64,000 nt of DNA from Hahella sp. HNIBRBA332 (GTDB taxonomy: Bacteria > Pseudomonadota > Gammaproteobacteria > Pseudomonadales > Oleiphilaceae): NCBI RefSeq assembly GCF_030719035.1, contig NZ_CP132203.1:496001-560000 (forward strand). Direction: 5' to 3'. The translations under genes were made by a program, and so were the position numbers. The notes beneath the pieces are model-generated. The model saw only the letters and a program-made list of their open reading frames with translations. It was not told the DNA's origin and did not search any database. Below, one piece after another: positions 1 through 10,644 of the stretch (its first letter is position 1; the number at the start of each line of letters is the position of its first letter).

Positions 1-220
1 CGCATACGGGATCAGACAACACGAATATCCGCCCCCATTTGCGCATGTAGGCGATGTAGCCCACACCGCGGATATCGAAATACTGCATATCCGGTTGCAG
101 AGTGGAGAACGCCTGAGAATGGGAACCGAACTCTTTGAGGTAATTAACGCGTTCAGAGAAAGTAAAGTTGCCTGCGCCTAACTCGCTGAGCGAGTCCAGC
201 GCTATCGCCTGGTTGCTCAT
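1..220 (-). CDS. DUF2156-like protein, N-terminal part (cut by window edge)
   Basis: Only the first 73 codons are inside the window. The start ATG is at 220, with AAGGAG seven bases upstream, so the start is well supported. The visible protein ends in a segment around residues 50-72 (GVGYIAYMRKWGR, then VLSDPVC). This resembles the beginning of the DUF2156 acyltransferase-like domain also found at the C-terminus of phosphatidylglycerol lysyltransferases. The next upstream gene on the same strand is a small methyltransferase with its stop 66 bp away, so the two are probably co-transcribed. The function is not known; the family assignment rests on a short stretch and is moderate. Confidence 0.6.
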   Translation of the reverse strand, partial: MSNQAIALDSLSELGAGNFTFSERVNYLKEFGSHSQAFSTLQPDMQYFDIRGVGYIAYMRKWGRIFVLSDPVC

Positions 221-286
221 TTCCTGACTCCTTCGTTGTTATTTTGTATGTCGCCGGCGTAGGGGGTTAAAACCCTTACTACCGGG

Positions 287-973
287 TCAGGCTTGTTTGC
301 GTCCGAGTACGGACCAGTAACAATTCATGTTCAGGAGCTTGAAGAATTTTTTGCTGCGGATGTCCAGCCCTTGTCTCTCCATATACTCGGGATAGTTGTA
401 GATGTTGTGCATGGCGTTATTCGCCATCAGCCAGAACAGGGACACCGCGACGTACCAGTAAGCCTGCTTGAACATGCGCGAGACGATATTGCCGGTGGGA
501 AAAGCGAAGTCCCCGACCACAATGGCCGCGCCGGGTTTGGCCAGGGCGATTAAATGACGCAACACTTCTTCCATCATGTTTTCACTGAAGACGTTGAGGA
601 AAAAGTTGGCGACCACCATGTCGTAGTGTTCCGTCTCGTTGAATTTAAAAATGTCGCTGTGGACCTGGCGGATTTTCAGGTGCTGCTTGCCGGAAGCGGT
701 TAATCCATCCTGAAACTTACTGAGCATGGTGGCGGACAGGTCCACGACCGTGACATCCGCGCCCAGCTCGGCGGCGTGGATGGCGTCTTTGCCGTGTCCG
801 ACGCCCGCGAACAGGATTTTATCGCCGGGTTTTACATTATCCGGCGTGATCATGCCGATTTTGCATTGATGGATGGATTTGCCGCTATATAGCGCGCTGA
901 GGAAGTCGTAGATCGGACCGATGAGACGATATTTGTCCCTGACGTTCTTTACGCCAACTGCGTTGGTGGTCAT
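287..973 (-). CDS. Class I SAM-dependent methyltransferase
   Basis: A 228-aa protein with a Rossmann-type methyltransferase core. The SAM-binding glycine motif (LFAGVGHGKDA) is near residues 53-64, followed by an acidic strand end (VTVVDLSA) and the post-core DMVVANFFLNVF strand. A hydrophobic stretch near residues 170-190 (YWYVAVSLFWLM) could touch the membrane. It shares direction with the DUF2156-like gene downstream and probably forms an operon with it. The substrate is unknown; a lipid or quinone-like substrate is only a guess from the hydrophobic segment and the acyltransferase-like neighbour. The start at 973 gives the full N-terminus expected for the family. Confidence 0.75.
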   Translation of the reverse strand: MTTNAVGVKNVRDKYRLIGPIYDFLSALYSGKSIHQCKIGMITPDNVKPGDKILFAGVGHGKDAIHAAELGADVTVVDLSATMLSKFQDGLTASGKQHLKIRQVHSDIFKFNETEHYDMVVANFFLNVFSENMMEEVLRHLIALAKPGAAIVVGDFAFPTGNIVSRMFKQAYWYVAVSLFWLMANNAMHNIYNYPEYMERQGLDIRSKKFFKLLNMNCYWSVLGRKQA

Positions 974-1465
974 GCTGTGTTTCGCCCTTGTTAGTTATTG
1001 TTATGGGGGAATACTAATTTAACTTATCGTAACAAGACTGTGCGTCAGGCCTCACTTTTACCTTGCGTGAATTAACGAAATGAGGCCGAAAACCATAAAA
1101 ATTCAAATGGTTAAATTGGATTGTAAGACAATGTTAACGGTGGTTGTGCGCAAGTTCACATGTATCTAAGTGGATGAGACTTTTGGCGTATTGCATTTAA
1201 GAGTAAGTGCTCTAATTAACTTGTTTCATAATTACCGGCGAGGGCTTAACATAGCGACGCCCGCATTGGTTTGGAGACGTCGATGAAGGTCAGCGGCTTG
1301 GAAGTCGAACCGGCGGTGCGAACAATCCTATTTGCAGATGATTGAGTCAGGGAATGATGCAGTCTTTTGTTTCCGATGTCGTCGACTCGCGGAAGCGGTT
1401 ATCACTGACGACGGTCTCTGCGCATATGTCCGCCAACCGAACAGTCCAGACGGTAAGTTTTAAGC
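974..1465. other. Intergenic region between divergent genes
   Basis: About 490 bp separate the methyltransferase (minus) from the hydrolase (plus). It is AT-richer than its neighbours and must hold promoters for both directions. I see one 7-bp perfect inverted repeat, GGCCTCA at 1048-1054 and TGAGGCC at 1081-1087, with a 26-base spacer. There is also a very short reading frame at 1283-1345 with a good GGAG ahead of it (20 codons) that overlaps the small ORF listed separately. No RNA gene was recognised. Confidence 0.4.
1338..1463 (+). CDS. Possible 41-aa Cys-containing small ORF
   Basis: A 41-codon frame ends 2 bp before the hydrolase start. The peptide contains a CFRCRR motif (two cysteines spaced CxxC) and a further cysteine in GLCAYV, which is the kind of pattern seen in small zinc-binding proteins. 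The ribosome-binding site is poor, and a 20-codon frame with a good GGAG (start 1283) overlaps its first bases, so it may instead be translationally coupled or simply a leader sequence. I do not recognise a family. It is listed because its position directly before the hydrolase and its cysteine pattern are suggestive. Confidence 0.2.
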   Translation: MIESGNDAVFCFRCRRLAEAVITDDGLCAYVRQPNSPDGKF

Positions 1466-2350
1466 ATGGATATGCAGAACCTCCTCCCGATTGTGCAGCA
1501 GGAGCCGGTGCAATTCTCCTCCAAGGGAGATGAGCTGGTCGGCCGCTTATTCCTGCCCGCCAGGGAAGGTCGCTTTCCTGCGGCGATTATCTGCCATGGC
1601 GCTTTTGGCTACAAAGAGCATTTCTATGAGCTGGCTGAAGCGCTCGCGCACCATGGAGTAGCGGCTTTGGCCCTGGATATGCGCGGCCATGGCGAGTCTG
1701 CAGGCCCTCGCTTTCATGTAAGCATGCAAGCATGGCGGGCTGATGTGGCGGCGGCGCTGGAATATCTTATTTCGCGTCGTGAAATAGAATCTCACCGAAT
1801 AGGCGCCCTGGGTTTTTCTTCCGGCGGCACAGCCGTGCTGGAAGCAGCGGCGCAAGGCGCGTCTCTACGCGCGTTGGTGACATTGAGCGCCACCGTGCGT
1901 AACGTGCTGAATTGGTGGCAATGGCCGTTTTTTAAAGCCGCCAATCTGGTTGGTTCATTCAAACGTCGCTTGGGATTCGGCGATCTCAGGTTGCCGCTCG
2001 CATTTGCGCTGAAGTCGGTTCCTGCTGCGGTGGACCCGCGCATCAATGACGCCGTCGTCGGCGACCCCTATTTGGTGCAGGCGTACTCAGGTTTACCGGT
2101 TCCAGGCGCGATCGACTGCTTCATTATTGACACATTTCGGCGCACAAAGAATGTACAGTGCCCCGTTTGTGTGATTCATGGCGCGGAAGACCGCGTTGAT
2201 CCGCCCGCCAGCGCCAGGCTTTTATATGACAGCCTGCGTGGAAGTAAAGCGCTGCATATTGTTGCTGACAGCGGTCATGTAGGACATATGGACAAGAAGA
2301 AAGAGGAGATTATCCGATTGGCTTGTGAGTGGTTCGCCGATCGATTGTAA
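1466..2350 (+). CDS. Alpha/beta hydrolase (serine hydrolase, S33-like)
   Basis: A 294-aa alpha/beta hydrolase. The oxyanion region is CHGAFG near residue 43, the DMRGHGES loop is near 71-78, and the nucleophile elbow GFSSG places the catalytic serine at residue 118. The acid is in the HGAEDRVD segment and the histidine in SGHVGH near the C-terminus. Substrate cannot be read from sequence; esterases, thioesterases and lipases of this type all share these motifs. It sits directly upstream of the fatty acyl-CoA reductase gene, 206 bp away, so a role in acyl ester or acyl thioester turnover is plausible but inferred. The ribosome-binding site is weak; a second ATG six bases on is possible. Confidence 0.8.
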   Translation: MDMQNLLPIVQQEPVQFSSKGDELVGRLFLPAREGRFPAAIICHGAFGYKEHFYELAEALAHHGVAALALDMRGHGESAGPRFHVSMQAWRADVAAALEYLISRREIESHRIGALGFSSGGTAVLEAAAQGASLRALVTLSATVRNVLNWWQWPFFKAANLVGSFKRRLGFGDLRLPLAFALKSVPAAVDPRINDAVVGDPYLVQAYSGLPVPGAIDCFIIDTFRRTKNVQCPVCVIHGAEDRVDPPASARLLYDSLRGSKALHIVADSGHVGHMDKKKEEIIRLACEWFADRL

Positions 2351-2391
2351 AACAATCAGTGGCCAAGTTGTAAAGGTGGTCAGATTTTTGC

Positions 2392-2407
2392 TGTGAGATA
2401 TATCACG
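2392..2407. promoter_or_regulatory. CRP/Vfr-like binding site upstream of the acyl-CoA reductase
   Basis: TGTGAGATATATCACG matches the CRP consensus TGTGA-N6-TCACA at all but the last position and is a near-perfect palindrome. It lies about 150 bp upstream of the reductase start codon, in the only intergenic region before it. A cAMP-CRP family regulator controlling the fatty alcohol step is inferred. The first ten bases also match the left half of the Gac-type box at 19616, but the total spacing is two bases shorter, so CRP fits better. Confidence 0.5.
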
Positions 2408-2556
2408 GGGTACGCTGCGGGGCTCCTTCGTTAGGGAAATTGCGGAGACAGTCACACATACAGATGTAACCTAATGTAAATATCATTATCAAAAGACTCG
2501 CATAAGCTGGGACGCCAAGCGGCAATGTGTTTAAGGAGAGAGAGGTCTAAGCGAAT

Positions 2557-4074
2557 ATGAAGCAATCACTTACGTTAACTGCTTTTGCAAATAAGAATGT
2601 ATTGATCACGGGGACAACGGGATTTGTCGGCAAGGTCGTTCTGGAAAAGCTGCTGCGCAGCGTGCCGACAATCGGGAAGATTTATTTGCTGATAAGGGGG
2701 AATTCAAAGAACCCTACAGCGCGAAAGCGGTTCCAGAATGAGATCGCGACCTCATCTATTTTCGATACTCTCAAAGCGTCGCAGGGAAGTCGTTTCGAGG
2801 AGTTGTGTGAAACGCGCATCCATTGCGTCACCGGAGAGGTGACGGAGCCTCTGTTTGGCCTGTCGGAGAAGGACTTTACTGATCTGGCCGCTGACATCGA
2901 CATTATTATCAATTCAGCCGCCAGCGTTAACTTTCGTGAGGCGTTGGATCAGGCTCTCACCATTAATACCCTATGCCTTAAAAATATCATTGAACTGTCG
3001 CGGCGCGCGGGGGATTGCCCTGTCGTGCAGGTATCCACCTGCTACGTCAACGGTTTCAATCAGGGCGTGATGGAAGAGGATATCGTCAGTCCGGCGGGAG
3101 AGCGCATGGAGCGTTCAGAGCGGGGTTATTATGAGGTGGAGCCGCTGATCGCGCGTTTGCTGCAGGATGTGGAGCAGGTCTCCGCCGCCGCCGCGGATGA
3201 CCATAGCAGGGAAAAGGACCTGATCGACCTGGGTATCAAAGAAGCTAATAAATACGGTTGGAATGACACTTACACTTTCACTAAATGGATGGGCGAGCAG
3301 TTACTGATGAAGGAGCTGCATGGCAAAACCCTCACCATCCTGCGTCCCTCCATCGTTGAAAGTACGCTGCAGGGGCCAGTGCCTGGCTGGATCGAAGGCG
3401 TGAAGGTGGCGGACGCGATCATTCTTGCTTACGCCAGGGAAAAGGTGTCCTTGTTTCCCGGCAAGAAGAATGCAGTCATCGATATCATTCCGGCGGACCT
3501 TGTGGCCAACAGCATCATACTCAGCGCCACGGAAGCGTTATTGGATTCCGGTGCGCACCGCATCTACCAATGCTGCAGCAGTGAGGCTAACCCGATCAGG
3601 ATTCGTGAGGTGATCGGCCATGTGCAGCAAGAGGCGGAGCATAATTATCAGGCTCATGACAAACTGTTTTACCGCAAGCCGAAGAAACCCTTTGTGATGA
3701 TTCCCGGGGCGGTGTTTCATGCCTTAATGGCGATCAGTTTCCACATGTTCAAATGGAGCTCCCGTCTGCAAGGCTTGTTCGGTCGTAAAGCGTCCGGGCG
3801 CAAGTTGAGCAACATGGAAACCACGATGAAACTGTCTAAGGTGTTTTCTTTCTATACCTCTCCCAGCTATACCTTCAGCAACCGTCGGCTGCAGGAGCTG
3901 TCCGCCCGTCTTGGCGAGTACGACCAGAGTGAGTTTCCGGTGAACGCGGGGATGTATGACTGGGCGCATTATCTGCGGGAAGTGCATGTGGCGGGGCTGA
4001 ACAAGTACGCATTGCGGCCGAAAGTGGTGAAGATGAACCCTCCCGCCGCCAAGCCCCGCAGCAGAGCCGCCTAA
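2557..4074 (+). CDS. farA: Alcohol-forming fatty acyl-CoA reductase
   Basis: A 505-aa reductase that converts long-chain acyl-CoA to fatty alcohol with NADPH, the first committed step of wax ester synthesis. The N-terminal Rossmann domain carries TGTTGFVG (residues 18-25). The SDR-type catalytic pair is Y239 and K243 in YTFTK. The conserved segment VKVADAIILAYAREK and a C-terminal sterile domain ending in GLNKYALR follow. Length and these segments agree closely with the Marinobacter alcohol-forming reductase of about 513 aa, as I recall that sequence. The start at 2557 has AAGGAGAGAGAGG about 11 bases upstream. The matching wax ester synthase lies at 49213-50589 in the same window, not in the same operon. 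A CRP-like site sits upstream. Confidence 0.92.
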   Translation: MKQSLTLTAFANKNVLITGTTGFVGKVVLEKLLRSVPTIGKIYLLIRGNSKNPTARKRFQNEIATSSIFDTLKASQGSRFEELCETRIHCVTGEVTEPLFGLSEKDFTDLAADIDIIINSAASVNFREALDQALTINTLCLKNIIELSRRAGDCPVVQVSTCYVNGFNQGVMEEDIVSPAGERMERSERGYYEVEPLIARLLQDVEQVSAAAADDHSREKDLIDLGIKEANKYGWNDTYTFTKWMGEQLLMKELHGKTLTILRPSIVESTLQGPVPGWIEGVKVADAIILAYAREKVSLFPGKKNAVIDIIPADLVANSIILSATEALLDSGAHRIYQCCSSEANPIRIREVIGHVQQEAEHNYQAHDKLFYRKPKKPFVMIPGAVFHALMAISFHMFKWSSRLQGLFGRKASGRKLSNMETTMKLSKVFSFYTSPSYTFSNRRLQELSARLGEYDQSEFPVNAGMYDWAHYLREVHVAGLNKYALRPKVVKMNPPAAKPRSRAA

Positions 4075-4105
4075 GTCAAAACCGGCGCGCAGACCGAAAC
4101 AAAAA

Positions 4106-4123
4106 GGGGGAGGCGACTCCCCC
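4106..4123 (-). terminator. GNRA-loop hairpin with T-tract on the minus strand
   Basis: GGGGGAG, a GCGA tetraloop, and CTCCCCC form a perfect 7-bp stem 32 bp after the reductase stop codon. The run of five T lies on the minus strand (AAAAA precedes the stem on the plus strand), so as an intrinsic terminator it faces left. It may stop antisense transcription into the reductase gene, or act on the plus strand as a simple mRNA 3' hairpin. Confidence 0.5.
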
Positions 4124-4268
4124 GAGATACGGCTGAAATATCGTTGAGTCCGACCGGCTTGCCTCTGATCTTTCCCCGCCTGCTGTCTTAATTCATTGCT
4201 TAATACTTAGGTCGTAACGGCGTCAATCCATTGAATGCCTTTGCTTTTGGCTGTTTAACGCAAGTCGA

Positions 4269-4282
4269 TATACCAAGGTCTA
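4269..4282 (+). promoter_or_regulatory. Acetate box (candidate CrbR site) upstream of acs
   Basis: TATACCAAGGTCTA, a quasi-palindrome of form TAnACCnnGGTnTA, lies 95 bp before the acs start codon. The identical 14-mer occurs at 10910-10923 before the DUF4212/symporter pair and a degenerate copy at 29578-29591. The genes concerned are the expected CrbSR targets, and crbR-crbS lie between the two exact copies. The assignment to CrbR is inference from this distribution. Confidence 0.65.
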
Positions 4283-4376
4283 ATACAGAGGGATGATTCG
4301 CGGGAGTAGAAAAAAGAAGGCTTCAGGCCTCAACACATACTGGTTCAACAATAATAAAAGAAGAGAGTGCAAGACT

Positions 4377-6326
<1,950 letters not shown>

Positions 6327-6431
6327 CGTCCTGTCTTCCAGATGATATCGGCGTTGACGTTATCCCTGTTGCAGGACTATGAAAAGCACATAGATCAGAA
6401 ATTCTTAACTGAGCAATGAAAGAGGGGGCTC

Positions 6432-7103
6432 ATGTTAATGTCGCAACAGATAATCATCGCCGATGATCATCCGCTGTTTCGCGCCGCGCTCAAGCAAGCG
6501 GTCACTCAGGCGGTGCGGTTTGTGGACGTGGTGGAGGTGGAATCCATCGCAACCCTGCAGGATGCGGTGGTGGCCAATCCGGATGCGGATCTGGTTCTGC
6601 TTGATTTGAATATGCCGGGCGCTCACGGTTTTTCCGGGTTGGTGTTCATGCGTGGACAATATCCGGGGTTGCCTGTGGTGATCGTTTCCGGCAGCGAGGA
6701 GCTGCAAGTGATTCGCCGCGCTATCGATTATGGCGCCTCCGGCTTTATTCCCAAGTCGGCGCCGTTGGATGAGATTTCCGAAGCAATCCAGGCGGTGCTG
6801 AACGGCGAAGTCTGGTTGCCGGCGGATGTCGCTGCCAAGATCGATTCCGTCAAGGCGGAGCATTCGGACTTCTCCGAACGCCTGGCCACGCTGACGCCGC
6901 AGCAGTTTCGCGTACTGGGAATGTTGACGGAAGGCATGCTGAACAAACAAATCGCCTACGATCTGGATGTATCCGAAGCCACCGTCAAAGCGCACATCAC
7001 CGCCTTGTTCCGCAAACTGGGCGTGCGTAACCGTACTCAGGCGGTCATCGCAGTGCAGCAGATGGAAGTGGAGCAGCAGCAACAGGCCGCTCACTCCGGT
7101 TAA
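6432..7103 (+). CDS. crbR: LuxR-family response regulator of the acetate switch
   Basis: A 223-aa response regulator with an N-terminal receiver domain (acidic pair at residues 11-12, phospho-acceptor D58 in LLDLNMPG, lysine in IPKSAP) and a C-terminal LuxR-type helix-turn-helix (LTPQQFRVLGMLTEGMLNKQIA ... VSEATVKAHITALFRKL, about residues 153-205). The identification as CrbR (ErdR in Pseudomonas) rests on its position: it sits between acs and a convergent SSF-domain hybrid kinase of CrbS type, 31 bp apart. CrbR is known to activate acs. GAGGGG lies just ahead of the first ATG; the ATG at 6438 is an alternative start. Confidence 0.85.
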   Translation: MLMSQQIIIADDHPLFRAALKQAVTQAVRFVDVVEVESIATLQDAVVANPDADLVLLDLNMPGAHGFSGLVFMRGQYPGLPVVIVSGSEELQVIRRAIDYGASGFIPKSAPLDEISEAIQAVLNGEVWLPADVAAKIDSVKAEHSDFSERLATLTPQQFRVLGMLTEGMLNKQIAYDLDVSEATVKAHITALFRKLGVRNRTQAVIAVQQMEVEQQQQAAHSG

Positions 7104-7134
7104 TGCGATTGCCAGTGCGGGTTTGAGTCGAGTC

Positions 7135-10100
7135 TCAGGCCCGCGCCAGCATCTTGTTGATCATCGCCCTCAGCGCGGCCGGCTTCACTGGCTTGTGCAA
7201 AATCTGATACCCCCTGTCCTTCGCATCCTGCTTCACCTCATCGGTATTAAGCGCAGTAATCAATACGCCCGGTCGCCGTGTCGGCATGGTTTCCTGAAGC
7301 ATATCCATGGTATCCAGCCCGTTTTCGCCGTCGTCCAGCTGATAGTCAGCCAAAAGGATATCCGGCGCTTGTTCGGCGCATAGTACTTTGGCGGCTTCGG
7401 GCGCCCGCGCGGTGCGCACTGTACATCCCCAGCCTTCCAGCAGCGCGCGCATACCGTCCAGAATCACCTGTTCATTATCAATACAGATAATGTTGACGCC
7501 TTTCAGGCTTCCCAGTGCGCGGGGCGTCTTGGCTGCGTCGGCGGGTTTGTCAACAGGTTTAACCCCGAGTGGGAGGGTGACGGCGAACTTACTGCCCTGG
7601 CCTACCCAGGATTGCACTTCCACCGGATAATTCAGCATGCGGCAGATCCGGTCGACAATCGCCAGGCCCAGGCCAAGTCCTTTCTTTTCCGTCTGTCCGT
7701 GGTTCAGTCGTTTGAACTCCTCGAAGATGGACTCCAGTTGGTCTTTCGGAATGCCGGGCCCGGTATCCCACACTTCAATCCGCACATGATCCTTTAGGCG
7801 GCGACAGCCGAGGACGATGCGTCCCTGGCGGGTATAGCGAATTGCATTGCTCAGGAAGTTCTGGATCACGCGACGCAGCAGCTGGTGGTCAGAATAGACG
7901 TAACAGTTGCTGGGCAGCGTGCGCATAGTGAGGCCGTTCTCCGCCGCAATGACGGTAAACTCAGTGTTCAGGTGACGCAGCAACTCGTTAATGTTGAAAG
8001 TGGTGAAATGCGGCTCCAGAGCGCCTGCGTCCAGTTTGCTGATATCGAGCAGGGTGCTGAGAATCTCTTCCGCCGCGTTAAGAGAGCTGTCGATATGGCT
8101 CACCAGCTCGCTGTACTCCTCGTTGTTTTTTACTTTATTGGAGAGTGCGGAGGAGAACAGGCGCGCGGCGTTGAGGGGTTGCAGCAGGTCGTGGCTCGCC
8201 GACGCCAGGAAGCGGGTTTTACTCAGGTTGGCGTTTTCCGCCACGGATTTTGCTTTCACCAATTGCTTGTTCAATTTGGACAGTTCTTCGGTGCGCTCTT
8301 TGACTCGCTGTTCCAGATAGGTGTTGGTTTCCTTTAACGCCAATTCGGTGCGGCGCATGCCGGTGATGTCAGAGAAGGTGGTGACGAAGCCGCCATCCGG
8401 CATGGGGCTGCCCTGAATCAGGATTACTGTGCCGTCAGGACGCGTGCGCTCATACTCATGGGGGCGGCCTTCCGCCATCATTTGCAGACGCCGCTCAACG
8501 ATTTTCTGCGCTCGTCGAGCAGGCACATGATTCATCAATAGGTTGTAACGCAACAGGTCCGCCACGGGACGACCGACGCGCATGAAGCCTTTGGGGTAAT
8601 TAAAGATCTCCACATAGCGGCTGTTCCAGGCCACCAGGTTGAGTGATTTATCCGCCACTGACACGCCCAGGTTCATGTTTTCGATGGCTGCCTGCAACAG
8701 CTCCCGGTTGAACTTGATGACCTGTGACGCCTCATCGACGATGCTCACCACGTCTTCTATCTGCATCTCCTGTCCCTTCAGGGCGGAGTTAAGCACTACC
8801 CGTGCTGTGGAGGAGCCGATGGCGCTGGCCAGATGCTTCTCGATGTGTTTGATCAGCTCTACGCTGGCGGGTTTGGAGGGATAGAGTTTGACCCGGTTAC
8901 GGCGGGAAAAGTCGCGTAATGCTTCGCGAGTGCGTTCTTCGCCGAGAAAGCGCTCCGACAAAGCGCCAATATCCTCAATGGTGGCCTCGCTCAGCCAGGT
9001 GGTGGGGCTGGCGCCGGCGTCCTGTGCGCTGTCGAAAAACGAAGCCACCTGAATTTTCTCAATGACTCGTTGCGTGGTCGCCAGAGAGACGGTGATATAA
9101 AGGAACAGGTTGACGCCCACGCTCCAGAGGGCCCCATGAGTAATGGTATCCATGCCTTCGATTCCGAACAGCGCAGTGGGGCGGGTCCATTCCATGCTGA
9201 ACAGACCGGTGCTGATCAAGGCGGAATCAATTTGGTTGACGCTGATAAGTGAGGGAATCAGCAGGGTGTAGATCCAGGTGGCGAAGCCGAAAATCAGTCC
9301 GACAATGGCGCCCTGGCGGTTGCCGTGCCGCCAGACAATGCCGCCTATCAACGCCGGGGCGAACTGTGCTACCGCAACGAAAGACAGCAACCCGATAGAG
9401 GCCAGAGAGAAGTGGCTACCCATCATGCGGTAATAGCCAAACGCCGCGAGTAGCATGACCAAAATCGTGGCGCGGCGAATATTTAACAACCAGAAGTGCA
9501 CATTCTTTTTGCGAGATAGATCCAGCGCCTGTATTCGTAGCAGTAACGGCACAATGATTTCGTTACAGAACATGGTGCTGAGCGTGACGGTTGACACAAT
9601 CACCATACTGGTGGCGGCGGAGCCCCCGCCTATGAATGACAGTACCGCCAACCATTCATGACCCGCCACTACGGGTAAGCTGAGCACAAAGATATCTGGG
9701 TCGACGGTGCCGTTGGGGTAGGTCAGGATGCCCGCCGCGGCGATCGGTATCACAAACAGTATCAGGAAAAACAGATATAGCGGCAGCGCCCAGCGCGCGG
9801 TGTAGATATCGCGAGGCTCATAATTCTCCACCACCGTAACGTGAAACTGACGCGGCAGGCAGATGATCGCGAACGCCGCCAATAGTGTTTGCACCAGAAA
9901 GTTACTCGGTGAAATAGCGCTGAAGCTGAAGGCGCCGTCTTGTTTTGACTGTTCCAGCCGCTGAACCAGATCACCCAGGCCGTCGAACATCACAAAACAC
10001 ACCAAAATGCCGACGGCGATAAAAGCGATGAATTTGATAATGGACTCAAAGGCGATCGCTTGAATCATGCCACGATGATGCTCTGTAGCATCGATATGAC

Positions 10101-10644
10101 GGGTGCCGAATAAAATGGTGAACAGACCCATTACCCCGGCGATATACAAAGCGGTGTCCTGAAACAGCGGCAACGCCTCACGGCCAGGTTGCAAGGCTCC
10201 CTCAGTGAGTACGTTGTATCCCGTTGATACGGCTTTAAGCTGAAGTGCGATGTAGGGAAGGATGCCAACAATGGCGATGATGCTGACCATGACGGCAAGA
10301 GTCTGCGACTTGCCGTAGCGCGTGGCGATAAAGTCGGCGATGGAGGTGGTGTTGTGCCGTTTACTGATGCGGATAATACGTGATAAAAGCGGCGCACCAA
10401 AAATGAAAACCAACATGGGGCCGATGTAGATGGGAAGATACCCAAGCCCCGTCGCAGCCGCTGATCCCACTGCGCCAAAAAACGTCCAGGAAGTGCAGTA
10501 AACCGCCAAAGAGAGGCTATACACCGCCACCCGTGTGCGTTCGTTCACATACATCCGCGGGCTTTGATCTCCCACATAGGCGATGGCGAACAGCAAGCCG
10601 ATATAAGCAATGGAAACCGTAAAAAGCAAAAAACCGTTAATCAT
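7135..10644 (-). CDS. crbS: SSF-domain hybrid sensor histidine kinase (acetate switch)
   Basis: A 1169-aa hybrid kinase, matching the CrbS/MxtR architecture. Residues 1 to about 500 form a sodium:solute symporter (SLC5-like) domain with many membrane helices. A linker (STAC-type region in this family) and a PAS domain (AAIENMNLGVSVADKSLNLVAWN, with the first helix near 660) follow. The HisKA domain has H818 in SASHDLLQPL. The ATPase domain shows NAIRYT, DTGPGIP and GLGLGLAI. The C-terminal receiver has phospho-acceptor D1100. It is convergent with crbR and divergent from the DUF4212/symporter pair. The kinase would sense or respond to acetate metabolism and pass phosphate to CrbR. The protein is full length with all catalytic residues visible. 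Confidence 0.9.
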   Translation of the reverse strand: MINGFLLFTVSIAYIGLLFAIAYVGDQSPRMYVNERTRVAVYSLSLAVYCTSWTFFGAVGSAAATGLGYLPIYIGPMLVFIFGAPLLSRIIRISKRHNTTSIADFIATRYGKSQTLAVMVSIIAIVGILPYIALQLKAVSTGYNVLTEGALQPGREALPLFQDTALYIAGVMGLFTILFGTRHIDATEHHRGMIQAIAFESIIKFIAFIAVGILVCFVMFDGLGDLVQRLEQSKQDGAFSFSAISPSNFLVQTLLAAFAIICLPRQFHVTVVENYEPRDIYTARWALPLYLFFLILFVIPIAAAGILTYPNGTVDPDIFVLSLPVVAGHEWLAVLSFIGGGSAATSMVIVSTVTLSTMFCNEIIVPLLLRIQALDLSRKKNVHFWLLNIRRATILVMLLAAFGYYRMMGSHFSLASIGLLSFVAVAQFAPALIGGIVWRHGNRQGAIVGLIFGFATWIYTLLIPSLISVNQIDSALISTGLFSMEWTRPTALFGIEGMDTITHGALWSVGVNLFLYITVSLATTQRVIEKIQVASFFDSAQDAGASPTTWLSEATIEDIGALSERFLGEERTREALRDFSRRNRVKLYPSKPASVELIKHIEKHLASAIGSSTARVVLNSALKGQEMQIEDVVSIVDEASQVIKFNRELLQAAIENMNLGVSVADKSLNLVAWNSRYVEIFNYPKGFMRVGRPVADLLRYNLLMNHVPARRAQKIVERRLQMMAEGRPHEYERTRPDGTVILIQGSPMPDGGFVTTFSDITGMRRTELALKETNTYLEQRVKERTEELSKLNKQLVKAKSVAENANLSKTRFLASASHDLLQPLNAARLFSSALSNKVKNNEEYSELVSHIDSSLNAAEEILSTLLDISKLDAGALEPHFTTFNINELLRHLNTEFTVIAAENGLTMRTLPSNCYVYSDHQLLRRVIQNFLSNAIRYTRQGRIVLGCRRLKDHVRIEVWDTGPGIPKDQLESIFEEFKRLNHGQTEKKGLGLGLAIVDRICRMLNYPVEVQSWVGQGSKFAVTLPLGVKPVDKPADAAKTPRALGSLKGVNIICIDNEQVILDGMRALLEGWGCTVRTARAPEAAKVLCAEQAPDILLADYQLDDGENGLDTMDMLQETMPTRRPGVLITALNTDEVKQDAKDRGYQILHKPVKPAALRAMINKMLARA

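Noticed and set aside
2392..2409. Gac-type box upstream of the acyl-CoA reductase
   Set aside because: Only the left ten bases match the box at 19616; symmetry and spacing fit CRP instead.
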